DNA of 60,402 nt from an uncultured Bacteroidales bacterium (GTDB lineage Bacteria > Bacteroidota > Bacteroidia > Bacteroidales > Bacteroidaceae). Below the pieces are notes generated by a model. It did no database searches. It had not been told where the DNA came from and saw nothing but the letters and a program-made list of their open reading frames with translations. A program made the position numbers and the translations under genes. The stretch is from contig CACWFV010000027.1 in assembly GCA_902760315.1 (NCBI GenBank), positions 1 through 60,402 on the forward strand, read 5' to 3'. Of this stretch, positions 17,784 to 27,061 are shown piece after piece. The first letter of the stretch is position 1; each line of letters opens with the position of its first letter.

Positions 17784-19166
17784 TTATTTGTTCTTGACAA
17801 TCTGGGCTGTGAAGGTAGCCTCCGCCACGATGTGGTCGCCAACAAAGATGTAACCCTTCATGGACGATATGCCGTGGCGTACCGGTGCCAGCAGGTCTAC
17901 CTTGAAGATGAGTGTGTCGCCAGGTACCACTTTTTGGCGGAATTTCACATCGTCAATCTTCATAAAGTATGTCGACCAGCTTGACGGATCCTCCAACATG
18001 TTCAGCACTAGAAGTCCGCCACACTGTGCCATAGCCTCTATCTGCAGAACGCCTGGCATAACCGGTTCCTCAGGGAAGTGGCCTTGGAAGAAAGGCTCAT
18101 TGGCCGTTACGTTCTTGATACCCACAATGGTGTTGGCACCCAGTGCCGTGACTTTGTCTACCAGTTGCATGGGGTAGCGGTGGGGCAACAACTCGCGTAT
18201 GCGGTTGACGTCCATCACCGGTTCCTCGTTGGGGTCGTAGATGGGTGCCTGTATTTCGTGCTTGCGTATTTCCTTGCGCATCTGGCGTGCGAACTTATTG
18301 TTGATGGTGTGACCCGGACGGGTGGCGATGATGCGTCCCTTGATGGGTTTGCCAATGAGTGCCATGTCGCCGATAACGTCCAGCAGTTTGTGGCGTGTAC
18401 ACTCGTTCTCCCACTGCAAGGGTTTGTGCTGTATGTAGCCCAGTTCGTTGGCGTTGCGGTGCTCTACACCCAGCATGTCTGCCAGTTTGTCCAATCGCTC
18501 CTGGGTGGTTTGTCGCTCATAGATGACGATGGCGTTGTCCATGTCGCCGCCCTTGATGAGGTTCGCCTCCAGCAGCGGTTCTATGTCGCGCACGAATACG
18601 AAGGTGCGTGCAGGTGCTATCTCTGTAGGGAAACTCTCCACCTTGTCGATGGTAGCAAACTGGGAATTGATGATTTTCGAGTCGAACGAGCACATGGCCG
18701 TTATGGAGAATTCGTCGTCGGGCAGTATGGTGATGCACGAGCCCGTCTGTTCGTCCTTGACTTCTATCTTCTTGCGTATGATGTACCAGTCCTTGGGCGC
18801 GTTGAGTTCCTCGATGCCCACTTCCTTGATTTTCTCAACATACTGTATGGCTGATCCGTCCAGTATGGGAAATTCGGGACCGTTGACCTGAATGTTGCAG
18901 TTGTCGATGCCTAGTGCGTAGAGTGCTGCCAGGGCGTGCTCCACCGTCGATACGCGGACGTCGCCCTTTCCCAGTACGGTGCCTCGCTGTGTGTCAACCA
19001 CGTTTTCCGCTATGGCGTCGATGACGGGCTCGCCCTCCAGGTCGATACGCTTAATCTTGTATCCCGTGTTCTCCGGTGCCGGATTGAAGGTGACGGTCAG
19101 GTTCAGTCCCGTATGCAGTCCTTTGCCAAACAGCGAGAAGCTGCCTTTCAGTGTACGTTGTTTCAT
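17784..19166 (-). CDS. lpxC/fabZ: Bifunctional LpxC deacetylase / FabZ dehydratase
   Basis: 460 aa. Residues 1 to about 290 are LpxC: TVEHALAALYALG and HKLLDVIGDMALIG carry the zinc-binding His, His and Asp. Residues about 315-460 are a FabZ hot-dog domain with the active-site PFFQGHFPEEPVMPGVLQIEAMAQ. The fusion is characteristic of Bacteroidetes and couples lipid A commitment to 3-hydroxyacyl-ACP dehydration, balancing LPS and phospholipid precursors. It lies between lpxD (9 bp) and lpxA. Confidence 0.97.
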   Translation of the reverse strand: MKQRTLKGSFSLFGKGLHTGLNLTVTFNPAPENTGYKIKRIDLEGEPVIDAIAENVVDTQRGTVLGKGDVRVSTVEHALAALYALGIDNCNIQVNGPEFPILDGSAIQYVEKIKEVGIEELNAPKDWYIIRKKIEVKDEQTGSCITILPDDEFSITAMCSFDSKIINSQFATIDKVESFPTEIAPARTFVFVRDIEPLLEANLIKGGDMDNAIVIYERQTTQERLDKLADMLGVEHRNANELGYIQHKPLQWENECTRHKLLDVIGDMALIGKPIKGRIIATRPGHTINNKFARQMRKEIRKHEIQAPIYDPNEEPVMDVNRIRELLPHRYPMQLVDKVTALGANTIVGIKNVTANEPFFQGHFPEEPVMPGVLQIEAMAQCGGLLVLNMLEDPSSWSTYFMKIDDVKFRQKVVPGDTLIFKVDLLAPVRHGISSMKGYIFVGDHIVAEATFTAQIVKNK

Positions 19167-19175
19167 ATAGCTTTT

Positions 19176-20159
19176 TTATTTTGATTTCTTCAGTTCTTCT
19201 ATCTCTCTGCGCAGTGCGGCAATCTCCTTGTACATCTCCGGTAGTTTGGCGTCAAGCGCTCTTGCCTTGAAGTACATTTTGGGGTTGACGGCCGGGGCGC
19301 CGATGAGTTGCTCGCCGTTGCCCTTGGTATTGCTGATGACGCCACTCTGTGCTCCCACAAAAGTCTTGTCGGCTATCTTGATGTGGCCGGAGAAACCAGC
19401 CTGTCCGCCTACCATGCACCAGGCACCAATCTTTGTCGAACCGGCCATGCCGACCTGTGCCGACATCACTGTGTTCTCGCCGATTTCGCAGTTGTGGGCC
19501 ACCTGTATGAGGTTGTCCAGCTTGACACCCTTGTGGATGACGGTCTGTCCCATGGTCGAGCGGTCTACGCACGTGTTGGCACCAATCTCCACATCGTCCT
19601 CAATGACCACGATGCCTATCTGAGGTATCTTGTCGTAGCCCTCTTGGTTGGGGGCGAAGCCGAAACCGTCGGCGCCAATGACACTGCCGGCATGAATGGT
19701 GACGTTCTTACCGATTTTGCAGCCGTCGTAGATGGTGACGTGGGGGTAGATGCGCGAGCCGTCGCCGATGGTGACGTTGTCACCGATGTAGGCAAAGGGC
19801 GCTATGTAGACGTTCTCGCCAATCTTGGCCGACTTCGAGACGAAGGCCAGCGGGTCGACGCCCGTCTTCTGAGGCATCATCGAGGCATAGAGCTGCAGCA
19901 GTTTGGCCACGCTTTCGTAGGCATTCTTGACGCGTATCAGCGTGCAGCTGACGGGCTGCTTCAGTTCCACGTCTTCATTGATGAGCACTACACTCGACTT
20001 GGTCTCGTAGATATAGGGGGTGTATTTCGGGTTCGAAAGGAAAGAAATGGCGCCCTCGCGTCCTTCTTCGATTTTTGCAAAGGTGTTGATTTTGGCATCC
20101 GGATTGCCCTCAACGCGGCCGCTGATCATGTCGGCTATTTGCTTGGCTGTAAATTCCAT
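19176..20159 (-). CDS. lpxD: UDP-3-O-acyl-glucosamine N-acyltransferase
   Basis: 327 aa. An N-terminal uridine-binding domain ([17 protein letters not shown]...) is followed by hexapeptide repeats with the catalytic His region in [17 protein letters not shown], and a C-terminal helix ([12 protein letters not shown]). It N-acylates UDP-3-O-acyl-GlcN in lipid A synthesis. It is the first gene of the lpx set, with its own TAACTTTG box at 20188-20195. Confidence 0.96.
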   Translation of the reverse strand: MEFTAKQIADMISGRVEGNPDAKINTFAKIEEGREGAISFLSNPKYTPYIYETKSSVVLINEDVELKQPVSCTLIRVKNAYESVAKLLQLYASMMPQKTGVDPLAFVSKSAKIGENVYIAPFAYIGDNVTIGDGSRIYPHVTIYDGCKIGKNVTIHAGSVIGADGFGFAPNQEGYDKIPQIGIVVIEDDVEIGANTCVDRSTMGQTVIHKGVKLDNLIQVAHNCEIGENTVMSAQVGMAGSTKIGAWCMVGGQAGFSGHIKIADKTFVGAQSGVISNTKGNGEQLIGAPAVNPKMYFKARALDAKLPEMYKEIAALRREIEELKKSK

Positions 20160-20187
20160 AGTATACTAGTTGTTTCTTATAACGCTG

Positions 20188-20195
20188 CAAAGTTA
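20188..20195 (-). promoter_or_regulatory. -7 promoter box upstream of lpxD
   Basis: TAACTTTG on the minus strand, 28 bp before the lpxD start and inside the gap after the HD hydrolase gene. No clear -33 TTTG is seen. Confidence 0.5.
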
Positions 20196-20206
20196 CGAAA
20201 AAAATC

Positions 20207-21430
20207 TTAAACTCGTTGATAACAGAGGTAATATTTACGTATTTTTTTTGAAAGTAGTTGCACATTCAGTATTTCCGAGGCTTCGGCAATGTCTCTCACC
20301 GTGCCGTCTTTGTAGAGTATGCCTATGCTGTCGTCCTCTGGGTTGTACATGTCCTTGCCTATCTCCGTCAGCGACATCATGTAGCGGCGCGCATCCTGCT
20401 GGCTGATGTCCATGGCCAGGGCTATCTGCTGGCTGATGTGCTGCAGGTGCTCGTCACTGGGCGGCTCCGTCGTCACCTCCACTTTGAACAGGCGGCGGTC
20501 CACCAGGTCGGTGGCCAGCGTCGACAGTATGCGGTCGTCGTGGTGGCGCCATACCTTCAGTGCGCTCCAGATGTCGGAGTCGTCCAATTCGGCATAGTTG
20601 TCGAGGGCTTCCGGGTGGGTGCTGAACCAGTGGGCGTCGACTTGGTTGCGCAGAAAGTAGTCCAGCGAGGGCGAGGCAAACAGGCTGACGCCCTCGCGGG
20701 TCAGCTGCTTGGCTCTGGTCAGTGCGTTGACCAGTATCTTCTCGTAGCCCACGGTTGTCTTGTGCAGATATACCTGCCAGTACATCAGCCGTCGCGTCGT
20801 CAGATAGTTTTCTACCGAGTAGATGCCTTTTTCTTCGACCACCAGCCGGTCGTCCGTGACATTGAGCATCTTGATGATGCGCGCCGACCCGATGTTGCCC
20901 TCGGTGACCCCGGTGTAGAACGAGTCGCGCCGCAGGTAGTCCAGCCGGTCCATGTCCAGTTGCGAGGAAATGAGCTGGTGGTAGATTTTGTTAGGATACT
21001 CGTCTTTGAAGATGCGTATGGCCAGGTTCAGCTGTCCCTTCAGGTCGCTGTTGATGCGCTCCATCATCAGCAGTGAGATGTCCTCGTGCGAGATGTCATG
21101 GATGAGCGTGTGCTCCAGCACATGCGAGAAGGGACCGTGCCCAATGTCGTGCATGAGAATGGCGGCTTCCACGGCCTCCTCCTCTGAGTCGAAAATGTAG
21201 ATACCTTTCTCCGTTAGCGACTTCACAGCCTCCGTCATCAGGTGCAGGGCGCCCAGCGAGTGCTGGAAGCGTGTGTGGCGTGCACCGGGGTAGACAACCG
21301 AGGCCAGCCCCAGCTGTACGATGCGGTTTAGCCGCTGAAACAGCGGGTGACTCACAATGTTGTAGAGCAGTCCACGGCGTATCTTGATAAATCCGAAGAC
21401 GGGGTCGTTGATAATCTTGTGTTCGTTCAT
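20207..21430 (-). CDS. HD-domain (SAMHD1/dGTPase-like) phosphohydrolase
   Basis: 407 aa. HD motifs are present: H in RHTRFQHSLGALHLM, HD in AILMHDIGHGPFSHVLEH, and a later conserved D in SSQLDMDRLDYLRRD. This places it with the SAMHD1/dGTPase-like family, which splits nucleoside triphosphates or related nucleotides; the exact substrate is not known. The gene precedes the lpx cluster on the same strand, an arrangement also common in other Bacteroidales. Confidence 0.88.
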   Translation of the reverse strand: MNEHKIINDPVFGFIKIRRGLLYNIVSHPLFQRLNRIVQLGLASVVYPGARHTRFQHSLGALHLMTEAVKSLTEKGIYIFDSEEEAVEAAILMHDIGHGPFSHVLEHTLIHDISHEDISLLMMERINSDLKGQLNLAIRIFKDEYPNKIYHQLISSQLDMDRLDYLRRDSFYTGVTEGNIGSARIIKMLNVTDDRLVVEEKGIYSVENYLTTRRLMYWQVYLHKTTVGYEKILVNALTRAKQLTREGVSLFASPSLDYFLRNQVDAHWFSTHPEALDNYAELDDSDIWSALKVWRHHDDRILSTLATDLVDRRLFKVEVTTEPPSDEHLQHISQQIALAMDISQQDARRYMMSLTEIGKDMYNPEDDSIGILYKDGTVRDIAEASEILNVQLLSKKIRKYYLCYQRV

Positions 21431-21438
21431 ACAATCTG

Positions 21439-21446
21439 CAAAGTTA
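21439..21446 (-). promoter_or_regulatory. -7 promoter box of the HD hydrolase gene
   Basis: TAACTTTG on the minus strand, only 8 bp upstream of the ATG, implying a very short leader. No consensus -33 is seen. Confidence 0.45.
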
Positions 21447-21559
21447 CTAATTTCTTCTCAATTAGACGAGCAATTTCCCTGTCTTTTCGTCAATTTTTTT
21501 GTATGATAACGAAAATCAGTCGCCGTGGGACGCTCTTTTTCTAGGCATGTAACAACTAA

Positions 21560-21664
21560 ACCGGCGCCGTATCAGCTGTAGCCGGCGCCGTATTAGCTGT
21601 AGCCGGCGCCGTATTAGCTGTAGCCGGCGCCGTATTAGCTGTAGCCGGCGCCGTATTAGCTGTA
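21560..21664. repeat. Five tandem copies of a 21-bp unit
   Basis: Units at 21560-21580, 21581-21601, 21602-21622, 21623-21643 and 21644-21664. Each holds the palindrome GGCGCC and the core ATTAGCTGTA. Copies 2-5 are identical; copy 1 differs at two bases. Twenty-one bp is two helical turns, so every copy presents the same face. It lies in the 457-bp gap between the HD hydrolase and GH3 genes. Confidence 0.92.
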
Positions 21665-21682
21665 TTTTTAGGGGCCCCTTAA

Positions 21683-21752
21683 GAAGCCCCACCCCTTATA
21701 TAGTAGTTCCCCTTTATAGGGGAACGGAAATATAAGGGGGGTAGGGGGCTTC
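21683..21752. repeat. Compound nested hairpin
   Basis: Outer arms gaagcccc...cttatat (21683-21701) and atataagg...gggcttc (21730-21752) pair with small bulges. An inner perfect hairpin gttcccct/aggggaac sits at 706-713/718-725 of the same block (21706-21725). It may be a bidirectional transcription barrier or a mobile palindrome. Confidence 0.65.
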
Positions 21753-21812
21753 GGAAGGCCGCTGGCGAATTTCCAAAAATTCGCAGTTGGCTTAAACTTT
21801 TCTACCAAATGC

Positions 21813-21843
21813 TTGCTTTTGCTACAAAAAAATTGTACCTTTG
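21813..21843 (+). promoter_or_regulatory. Promoter of the GH3 gene
   Basis: TTGC (21813-21816), 19-bp spacer, TACCTTTG (21836-21843), about 45 bp before the ATG. Confidence 0.65.
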
Positions 21844-21887
21844 TAGGCGCTAACTAACATTTCAACATTCAATACCCATCAGTAAAA

Positions 21888-24566
21888 ATGATTCAATCAA
21901 GAACAAACCTCAAGACCCTCATTGCTGCTTCGATTACGGCCCTCAGTCTGAGCACTACTGCCACGGCCCAGGTAAAGTATCCGTTTCAGAACCCGTCGCT
22001 CACCAATAAGGAGCGTGTGGAAAACCTGTTGTCGCTGTTGACACCCGACGAGAAAGTGGGACTAATGATGAACAAGTCGCAGTCCATAGATCGTCTGGGC
22101 ATCCCTAGCTACAACTGGTGGAGCGAGGCCTGCCACGGCGTGCGTCAGGGCGGCTACACTGTCTATCCGCAGCCCATCGGCATGGCGGCAGCCTTCAACC
22201 GACAGTTGGTCTACGACGTCTTCTCGCAGGTCAGCGACGAGGCTCGTGCCAACTGGAACCGCACCAACCACCAGGACCCCAAGCTGTTCAACGTGCCCCA
22301 GGGCGTCACCTACTATCCCGGCAATCCGGAGCTTACCTTCTGGTGCCCCAATGTCAATATCTTCCGTGACCCACGCTGGGGACGCGGCCAGGAGACCTGT
22401 GGCGAGGATCCCTACATGAACGCCGTGCTGGGCGTTGAGACCGTGCTGGGCATGCAGGGCAACAACGACCGCTACTTCAAGACCCACGCCTGCGCCAAGC
22501 ACTATGCTGTACACAGCGGTCCGGAGCCACTGCGCCACTCCATGAACGTGGAGCCCTCGAACCGCGACCTCTGGGAGACCTATCTGCCGGCATTCAAGGC
22601 ACTGGTCAAGAAAGCCAACGTGCGCGAGGTGATGTGCGCTTACCAGCGTTTCGAGGGCAGACCCTGCTGCACCAGCGACCGTCTGCTCATCGACATCCTG
22701 CGCAACAAGTGGGGCTACGACGGACTGGTGGTGACCGACTGCGACGCCATCAACAACTTTTACAATCGGGGGCAGCACGAGACCCACAAGGACCCGCTAT
22801 CGGCCTCGGTCGACGCCGTGCTGAACGGTACTGACCTGGAGTGCGGCAAGGTGTTCATGACGCTGGCCGAGGGTCTGAAGAAAGGACTCATCAAGGAGAC
22901 TGACCTTGATCAGCACCTGCGCAAGACACTCATGGGACGCTTCGAACTGGGCATGTTCGACCCTGCCGACATGCTGCCCTGGGCAAACATTCCAGCCTCC
23001 AACATCAGCAGCGAGGAGCACGACCAGCTGGCTACCCAAGCTGCACGTGAGTCGATGGTGCTGCTGGAGAACCGCAGCCTGGCCAACGCTGCGCAGGGTG
23101 GAGCCATGCTGCCCGTACTGCCTCTGTCGAAGAACGTCAGGACGCTGGCCGTCATCGGTCCTAACGCCGACGACGTGGAACTGCTGAACGGTAACTATGG
23201 CGGCACACCTACCGAGGCTCACCAGCACTCGCTGTTGGCAGGCATCAGGGCTGCTGTGCCCACGGCCAACATCATCTACGAGAAGGCTTGCGAACTGAAT
23301 GACGAGTACCAGACTGTTCACCATCTGCAAGACTTCAACGGCGGCAAGGGTGTCCGGGTTGACTTCTTCAACAATAAGGAACTGGCTGGCGAGCCCGCCA
23401 AGACCGACTACTACAAGGAACTGGACTTCTCGACCTTCGGAGCCTGGGGTTTCGCGCAGGGCGTCAACCGGGACACACTCTCCGTGCGCATCAGCGGACA
23501 GTATAAGGCAACGTTTACAGGTGACATGAAATACACTTTGTCTACTGACAACGGCTACGTGCTGAAGGTGAACGGACAGGTGGTCGAGGAGAATAACGGC
23601 GGCGGACGTCGCCGCGGATTTGGCTTTGGCCGCAGGGTGGAGTACAAGTCGTTTCCCGTGGTTGAGGGGCAGACTTATGACGTCGTTATCGAATATCGTC
23701 ATGGCAACGGTCAGTTTGCCATGCTGCGCGGCGACATCTGCGAGCGCAAATTCGTTGACTTCACGGCACTGGCCAACAAGGTGCGCCAGGCTGACGCCAT
23801 CATCATCATTGGCGGCATCTCAGCACGCATGGAAGGCGAGGGTGGCGACAAGCAGACCATCGAACTGCCCAAGGTACAGCAGATGCTCCTCAAGGCCATG
23901 CACCAGACAGGACGTCCCGTCGTCTTCGTCAACTGTTCCGGCTCAGCCATCGCTTTTGGCAGCGTCGAGGGGCAGTACGACGCACTGCTCCAGGCGTGGT
24001 ATCCCGGTCAGGGTGGTGCCAAGGCGCTGGCCGAGGTGCTCTTTGGCGACTATAACCCCGGCGGCAAGCTGCCCGTGACGTTCTATCGCAGTAACGACGA
24101 CCTGCCCGACTTCCTGGACTACTCCATGAAGAACCGCACCTACCGCTACTTCACCGGCAAGCCGCAGTATGCCTTCGGCTATGGACTGAGCTACACCACG
24201 TTCCAGGTGGGCAAAGGCACCATCAGTCGCAAGTCGGCCAAGGCCAGCCAGAAGGGTAAACCCTTCGCCCAGGTCACAGTGCCCGTCACCAATACCGGCA
24301 AGCGTGAAGGTACTGAGACAGTACAGGTCTACGTGAAGCGTCTGGGCGACCCCGGTGCTCCCATCAAGGCGCTGAAAGGATTCCAGAAACTCAGCCTGAA
24401 GCCTGGCGAGACCCGGAAGGCAGTCATCACGCTGGACAGCGAGGCCTTTGAATACTATGACGAGATGCAGGACGAGTTGGCCGTCAAGACTGGCAACTAC
24501 CAGATACTCTATGGCACGTCGTCAGAAGACAAAGACCTGCAGAAGCTGGACTTTGTCGTGAAATAA
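21888..24566 (+). CDS. Exported GH3 glycosidase with PA14 insert (xylosidase/glucosidase type)
   Basis: 892 aa with a signal peptide ending near STTATAQ. The GH3 N-domain includes SYNWWSEACHGV and the nucleophile Asp284 in VVTDCDAI. The GH3 C-domain begins about 390 (VLLENRS, LAVIGPNADD). A PA14-like domain is inserted at about 485-615 (ADGSQL-type sheet with STDNGYVLKVNGQVVE), and an Fn3-like domain closes the protein. WWSEACHG is typical of beta-xylosidase/beta-glucosidase enzymes acting on plant glycans, so together with the ara operon it points to hemicellulose use. It stands alone, with its own promoter and a terminator at 24601. Exact substrate uncertain. Confidence 0.92.
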   Translation: MIQSRTNLKTLIAASITALSLSTTATAQVKYPFQNPSLTNKERVENLLSLLTPDEKVGLMMNKSQSIDRLGIPSYNWWSEACHGVRQGGYTVYPQPIGMAAAFNRQLVYDVFSQVSDEARANWNRTNHQDPKLFNVPQGVTYYPGNPELTFWCPNVNIFRDPRWGRGQETCGEDPYMNAVLGVETVLGMQGNNDRYFKTHACAKHYAVHSGPEPLRHSMNVEPSNRDLWETYLPAFKALVKKANVREVMCAYQRFEGRPCCTSDRLLIDILRNKWGYDGLVVTDCDAINNFYNRGQHETHKDPLSASVDAVLNGTDLECGKVFMTLAEGLKKGLIKETDLDQHLRKTLMGRFELGMFDPADMLPWANIPASNISSEEHDQLATQAARESMVLLENRSLANAAQGGAMLPVLPLSKNVRTLAVIGPNADDVELLNGNYGGTPTEAHQHSLLAGIRAAVPTANIIYEKACELNDEYQTVHHLQDFNGGKGVRVDFFNNKELAGEPAKTDYYKELDFSTFGAWGFAQGVNRDTLSVRISGQYKATFTGDMKYTLSTDNGYVLKVNGQVVEENNGGGRRRGFGFGRRVEYKSFPVVEGQTYDVVIEYRHGNGQFAMLRGDICERKFVDFTALANKVRQADAIIIIGGISARMEGEGGDKQTIELPKVQQMLLKAMHQTGRPVVFVNCSGSAIAFGSVEGQYDALLQAWYPGQGGAKALAEVLFGDYNPGGKLPVTFYRSNDDLPDFLDYSMKNRTYRYFTGKPQYAFGYGLSYTTFQVGKGTISRKSAKASQKGKPFAQVTVPVTNTGKREGTETVQVYVKRLGDPGAPIKALKGFQKLSLKPGETRKAVITLDSEAFEYYDEMQDELAVKTGNYQILYGTSSEDKDLQKLDFVVK

Positions 24567-24600
24567 ACAGTGAAGGAAGATATAATAAACAAATAAAAAA

Positions 24601-24639
24601 GACAGGCGGGGAGAATTCAACTTATTCTCCCCGCTTGTC
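24601..24639. terminator. Bidirectional terminator between convergent genes
   Basis: gacaggcggggagaat (24601-24616) pairs with attctccccgcttgtc (24624-24639), one wobble. The right arm overlaps the last codons of the LolA-like gene. Confidence 0.8.
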
Positions 24640-25254
24640 AATATACTCAAGGTCTGCGTAGTTCTCGCGCGGAAAACGGAACAGGTCGTCGTTGATGCCA
24701 CCCACGCGGACGTCGCTAATTTTGATGGTAGTATGGAAGATGCCCACCTTGATGCGCACGCTGACCGGATAGCGGTGTTTCTTGTCCAGCAGGCAGCGCG
24801 CCTCCTTGATGCCTGACACGCCCTTCTTGGCCTTCAGCGTGATATAGTAGCCCTCTTTGGAGTCCTTGATGCTGTAGGTGTAGTTGTCGGGGTCGAACTT
24901 AAACTTCGTGGCATACTTGTCGCGCTTCTCGGAGTGTGCGTCGTAGATGACTACGCGCTCCTTCTTGCGCTCCAGACGGTAGTATGTCACATCGTCGTTC
25001 CAAGCTATGTAGCGCTCGTCAATGAATTTGCTTTTCTTGCCCTTGGTCCAGATGGTGCCCTCGGTCTTGTAGATACCGATGATGTTTACCTTGTAGTGCA
25101 GCTGCGAACCCTCGTCGCCAAAAATCTTCTGGTAGGTTTCGTTAAACAGCCGGCGGGCCTGCTGCGCATTGGGTGTCTCGTGTTTATCCTTGCGCTGAGC
25201 CGGCAGGCTGGTAACGAAGCACAAGGCAGTCAATAACAAAAGTATCTTTTTCAT
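24622..25254 (-). CDS. LolA-like periplasmic protein
   Basis: 210 aa from MKKILLLLTALCFVTSLPAQ, a signal peptide; four extra in-frame codons upstream are unlikely. The rest is beta-rich (YKVNIIGIYKTEGTIWTKGKKSKFID, YSIKDSKEGYYITLKAKKG, YPVSVRIKVGIFHTTIKISDV), as in the LolA-like outer-membrane lipoprotein carrier fold of Bacteroidetes. Such paralogues may shuttle lipoproteins or sense the envelope; this one's function is not established. It is divergent from truA with a TAATTTTG box at 25264-25271. Confidence 0.65.
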   Translation of the reverse strand: MKKILLLLTALCFVTSLPAQRKDKHETPNAQQARRLFNETYQKIFGDEGSQLHYKVNIIGIYKTEGTIWTKGKKSKFIDERYIAWNDDVTYYRLERKKERVVIYDAHSEKRDKYATKFKFDPDNYTYSIKDSKEGYYITLKAKKGVSGIKEARCLLDKKHRYPVSVRIKVGIFHTTIKISDVRVGGINDDLFRFPRENYADLEYIDKRGE

Positions 25255-25263
25255 AACGGGGTG

Positions 25264-25323
25264 CAAAATTACAAAATAATTGCGAATTTCGGCCTATGAA
25301 TTATGAATAATTTAGTACCTTTG
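25264..25323. promoter_or_regulatory. Divergent promoters of the LolA-like gene and truA
   Basis: Minus strand: TAATTTTG at 25264-25271, about 9 bp before the LolA-like ATG. Plus strand: TACCTTTG at 25316-25323, 23 bp before truA. Both -33 boxes are weak. Confidence 0.55.
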
Positions 25324-25346
25324 CAGCTAAATTCAGAAAAAACGAC

Positions 25347-26075
25347 ATGAGATACTTCATTTGGTTTGGCTACGACGGCACCCAGTATCACGGTTGGCAG
25401 ACGCAACCCAACGGCGTCACCGTGCAGAGCGAACTGGAGCGGTGCCTGTCGCTGCTGCTGAGAGAACAGGTGGCCGTGACGGGAGCCGGGCGCACCGATG
25501 CCGGTGTGCATGCGCGCCAGATGGCAGCCCACTTCGACACCGACGGCGAGCTGGACGCACCCCTGCTGACCAAGAAACTCAACGGACTGCTACCCGCCGC
25601 CATCAGTGTGGACCGCATAGAACCTGTGGCCGCCGACATGCACGCTCGTTTCTCGGCCACGTCCAGAACCTACCATTATTACATACATACACGCAAGAAC
25701 CCTTTCATCCGGCAGTATTCGCAGGAGATGCACTACCAGCTGGACTTCGACTTGATGAACGAGGCGGGACGGATACTGATGGAGTACGACGACTTTGGTG
25801 CCTTCTGCAAGGCTGGCAGCGACGTGAAGACCACGCTGTGCCGCGTGACCCACGCACATTGGCACCAGACGTCGGACACGGAGTGGTATTTCGAGATTAC
25901 GGCTAACCGCTTCCTGCGCAACATGGTACGCGCCGTGGTGGGCACACTGATAGAGGTGGGGCGCCGCCGCATGACGCTTCAGGAGTTTCGCCAGGTAATA
26001 GAGGGCGGACGGCGTACACAGGCTGGTGAGTCGATGCCCGCCAAGGCTTTGTTCTTAGAGAGGGTTACCTATTGA
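25347..26075 (+). CDS. truA: tRNA pseudouridine(38-40) synthase
   Basis: 242 aa. The catalytic Asp lies in VTGAGRTDAGVHARQMAAHFD; FSATSRTYHYYIHTRKNPF and NRFLRNMVRAVVGTLIEVGR complete the TruA pattern. It converts U38-U40 in tRNA anticodon arms to pseudouridine. A DMT transporter gene follows 32 bp downstream. Confidence 0.96.
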   Translation: MRYFIWFGYDGTQYHGWQTQPNGVTVQSELERCLSLLLREQVAVTGAGRTDAGVHARQMAAHFDTDGELDAPLLTKKLNGLLPAAISVDRIEPVAADMHARFSATSRTYHYYIHTRKNPFIRQYSQEMHYQLDFDLMNEAGRILMEYDDFGAFCKAGSDVKTTLCRVTHAHWHQTSDTEWYFEITANRFLRNMVRAVVGTLIEVGRRRMTLQEFRQVIEGGRRTQAGESMPAKALFLERVTY

Positions 26076-26107
26076 TATTTCGTGATTGGCATGAACAGAT
26101 TATTGAT

Positions 26108-27028
26108 ATGTGGTTAGTATTAGCATTCTTGTCTGCAGCTCTACTGGGCTGCTATGATTCGTTTAAGAAAGAAGCATTGAAGCAGAATGCCGTCATTCCG
26201 GTACTGTTTCTGAACACGCTCTTCTCGTCGCTCATCTTCCTGCCATTCATCGTTCTGAGTGCCACGGGCAATACTCTCGACGGCACCATCTTCCACGTAG
26301 CCAGCGGTGGTTGGGAAGTTCACAAATACGTCGTGTTGAAAGCCATTATCGTGCTGAGCAGTTGGATATTGGGCTACTTCGGCATGAAACACCTGCCGCT
26401 GACCATCGTCGGCCCCATCAACGCCACACGTCCCGTCATGGTACTGGTGGGAGCCCTGCTGGTGTTTGGCGAGCGACTGAACGGGTGGCAATGGCTGGGA
26501 GTGGGGCTGGCCGTGGCTTCATTCTTTATGCTGAGTCGTAGCGGTAAGAAGGAGGGCATCGACTTCAAGCACGACCACTGGATATGGATGATAGTGGGTG
26601 CAGCTGCCCTGGGAGCCGTCAGCGGACTCTACGACAAGTATCTCATGGCACCCGTAGAAGCCGGTGGCGTCGGACTGGACCGCATGCTGGTGCAGTCGTG
26701 GTACAACATCTACCAATGTTTTATGATGCTGGCCATGCTTGTGATGTTGTGGTGGCCCAAGCATCGGGAGACGACTCCCTTCCACTGGCACTGGAGCATC
26801 ATCTTCGTCAGCCTGTTTCTGTCGACGGCTGACTTCGTCTACTTCTACTCGCTGTCGTTGCCCGACGCCATGATTTCCATCGTCTCCATGGTGCGCCGTG
26901 GCTCGGTGGTGGTCAGCTTCCTCTTTGGCGCACTCATCTTCCACGAGCACAATCTGAAGTCGAAAGTCGTAGACCTGGCACTGGTGCTGCTGGGCATGCT
27001 TTGCTTGTATATCGGCACCAACAGCTGA
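26108..27028 (+). CDS. DMT-superfamily (EamA-type) transporter
   Basis: 306 aa from the ATG at 26108 (MWLVLAFLSAALLGCYDSFKK). A TTG at 26072 overlapping the truA stop would add 12 polar residues, which is less likely. About ten hydrophobic helices are arranged as two EamA-like halves (AVIPVLFLNTLFSSLIFLP, IVGPINATRPVMVLVGALLVFGE, SLPDAMISIVSMVRRGSVVVSFLFGALIFHE). The substrate cannot be told. It is likely co-transcribed with truA. Confidence 0.85.
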   Translation: MWLVLAFLSAALLGCYDSFKKEALKQNAVIPVLFLNTLFSSLIFLPFIVLSATGNTLDGTIFHVASGGWEVHKYVVLKAIIVLSSWILGYFGMKHLPLTIVGPINATRPVMVLVGALLVFGERLNGWQWLGVGLAVASFFMLSRSGKKEGIDFKHDHWIWMIVGAAALGAVSGLYDKYLMAPVEAGGVGLDRMLVQSWYNIYQCFMMLAMLVMLWWPKHRETTPFHWHWSIIFVSLFLSTADFVYFYSLSLPDAMISIVSMVRRGSVVVSFLFGALIFHEHNLKSKVVDLALVLLGMLCLYIGTNS

Positions 27029-27061
27029 CATTATTCGCGTTCCTGAAGTAGATGTGTGAGT

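Noticed and set aside
19308-20210. Plus-strand 300-aa frame opposite lpxD
   Set aside because: Antisense shadow of a recognised gene, with no domain.
21560-21664. Possible CRISPR array
   Set aside because: The units are directly contiguous without spacers and no cas gene is near.
26072-26107. TTG start of the DMT transporter overlapping the truA stop
   Set aside because: It adds 12 polar residues before the first membrane helix; the ATG at 26108 gives the normal family N-terminus.
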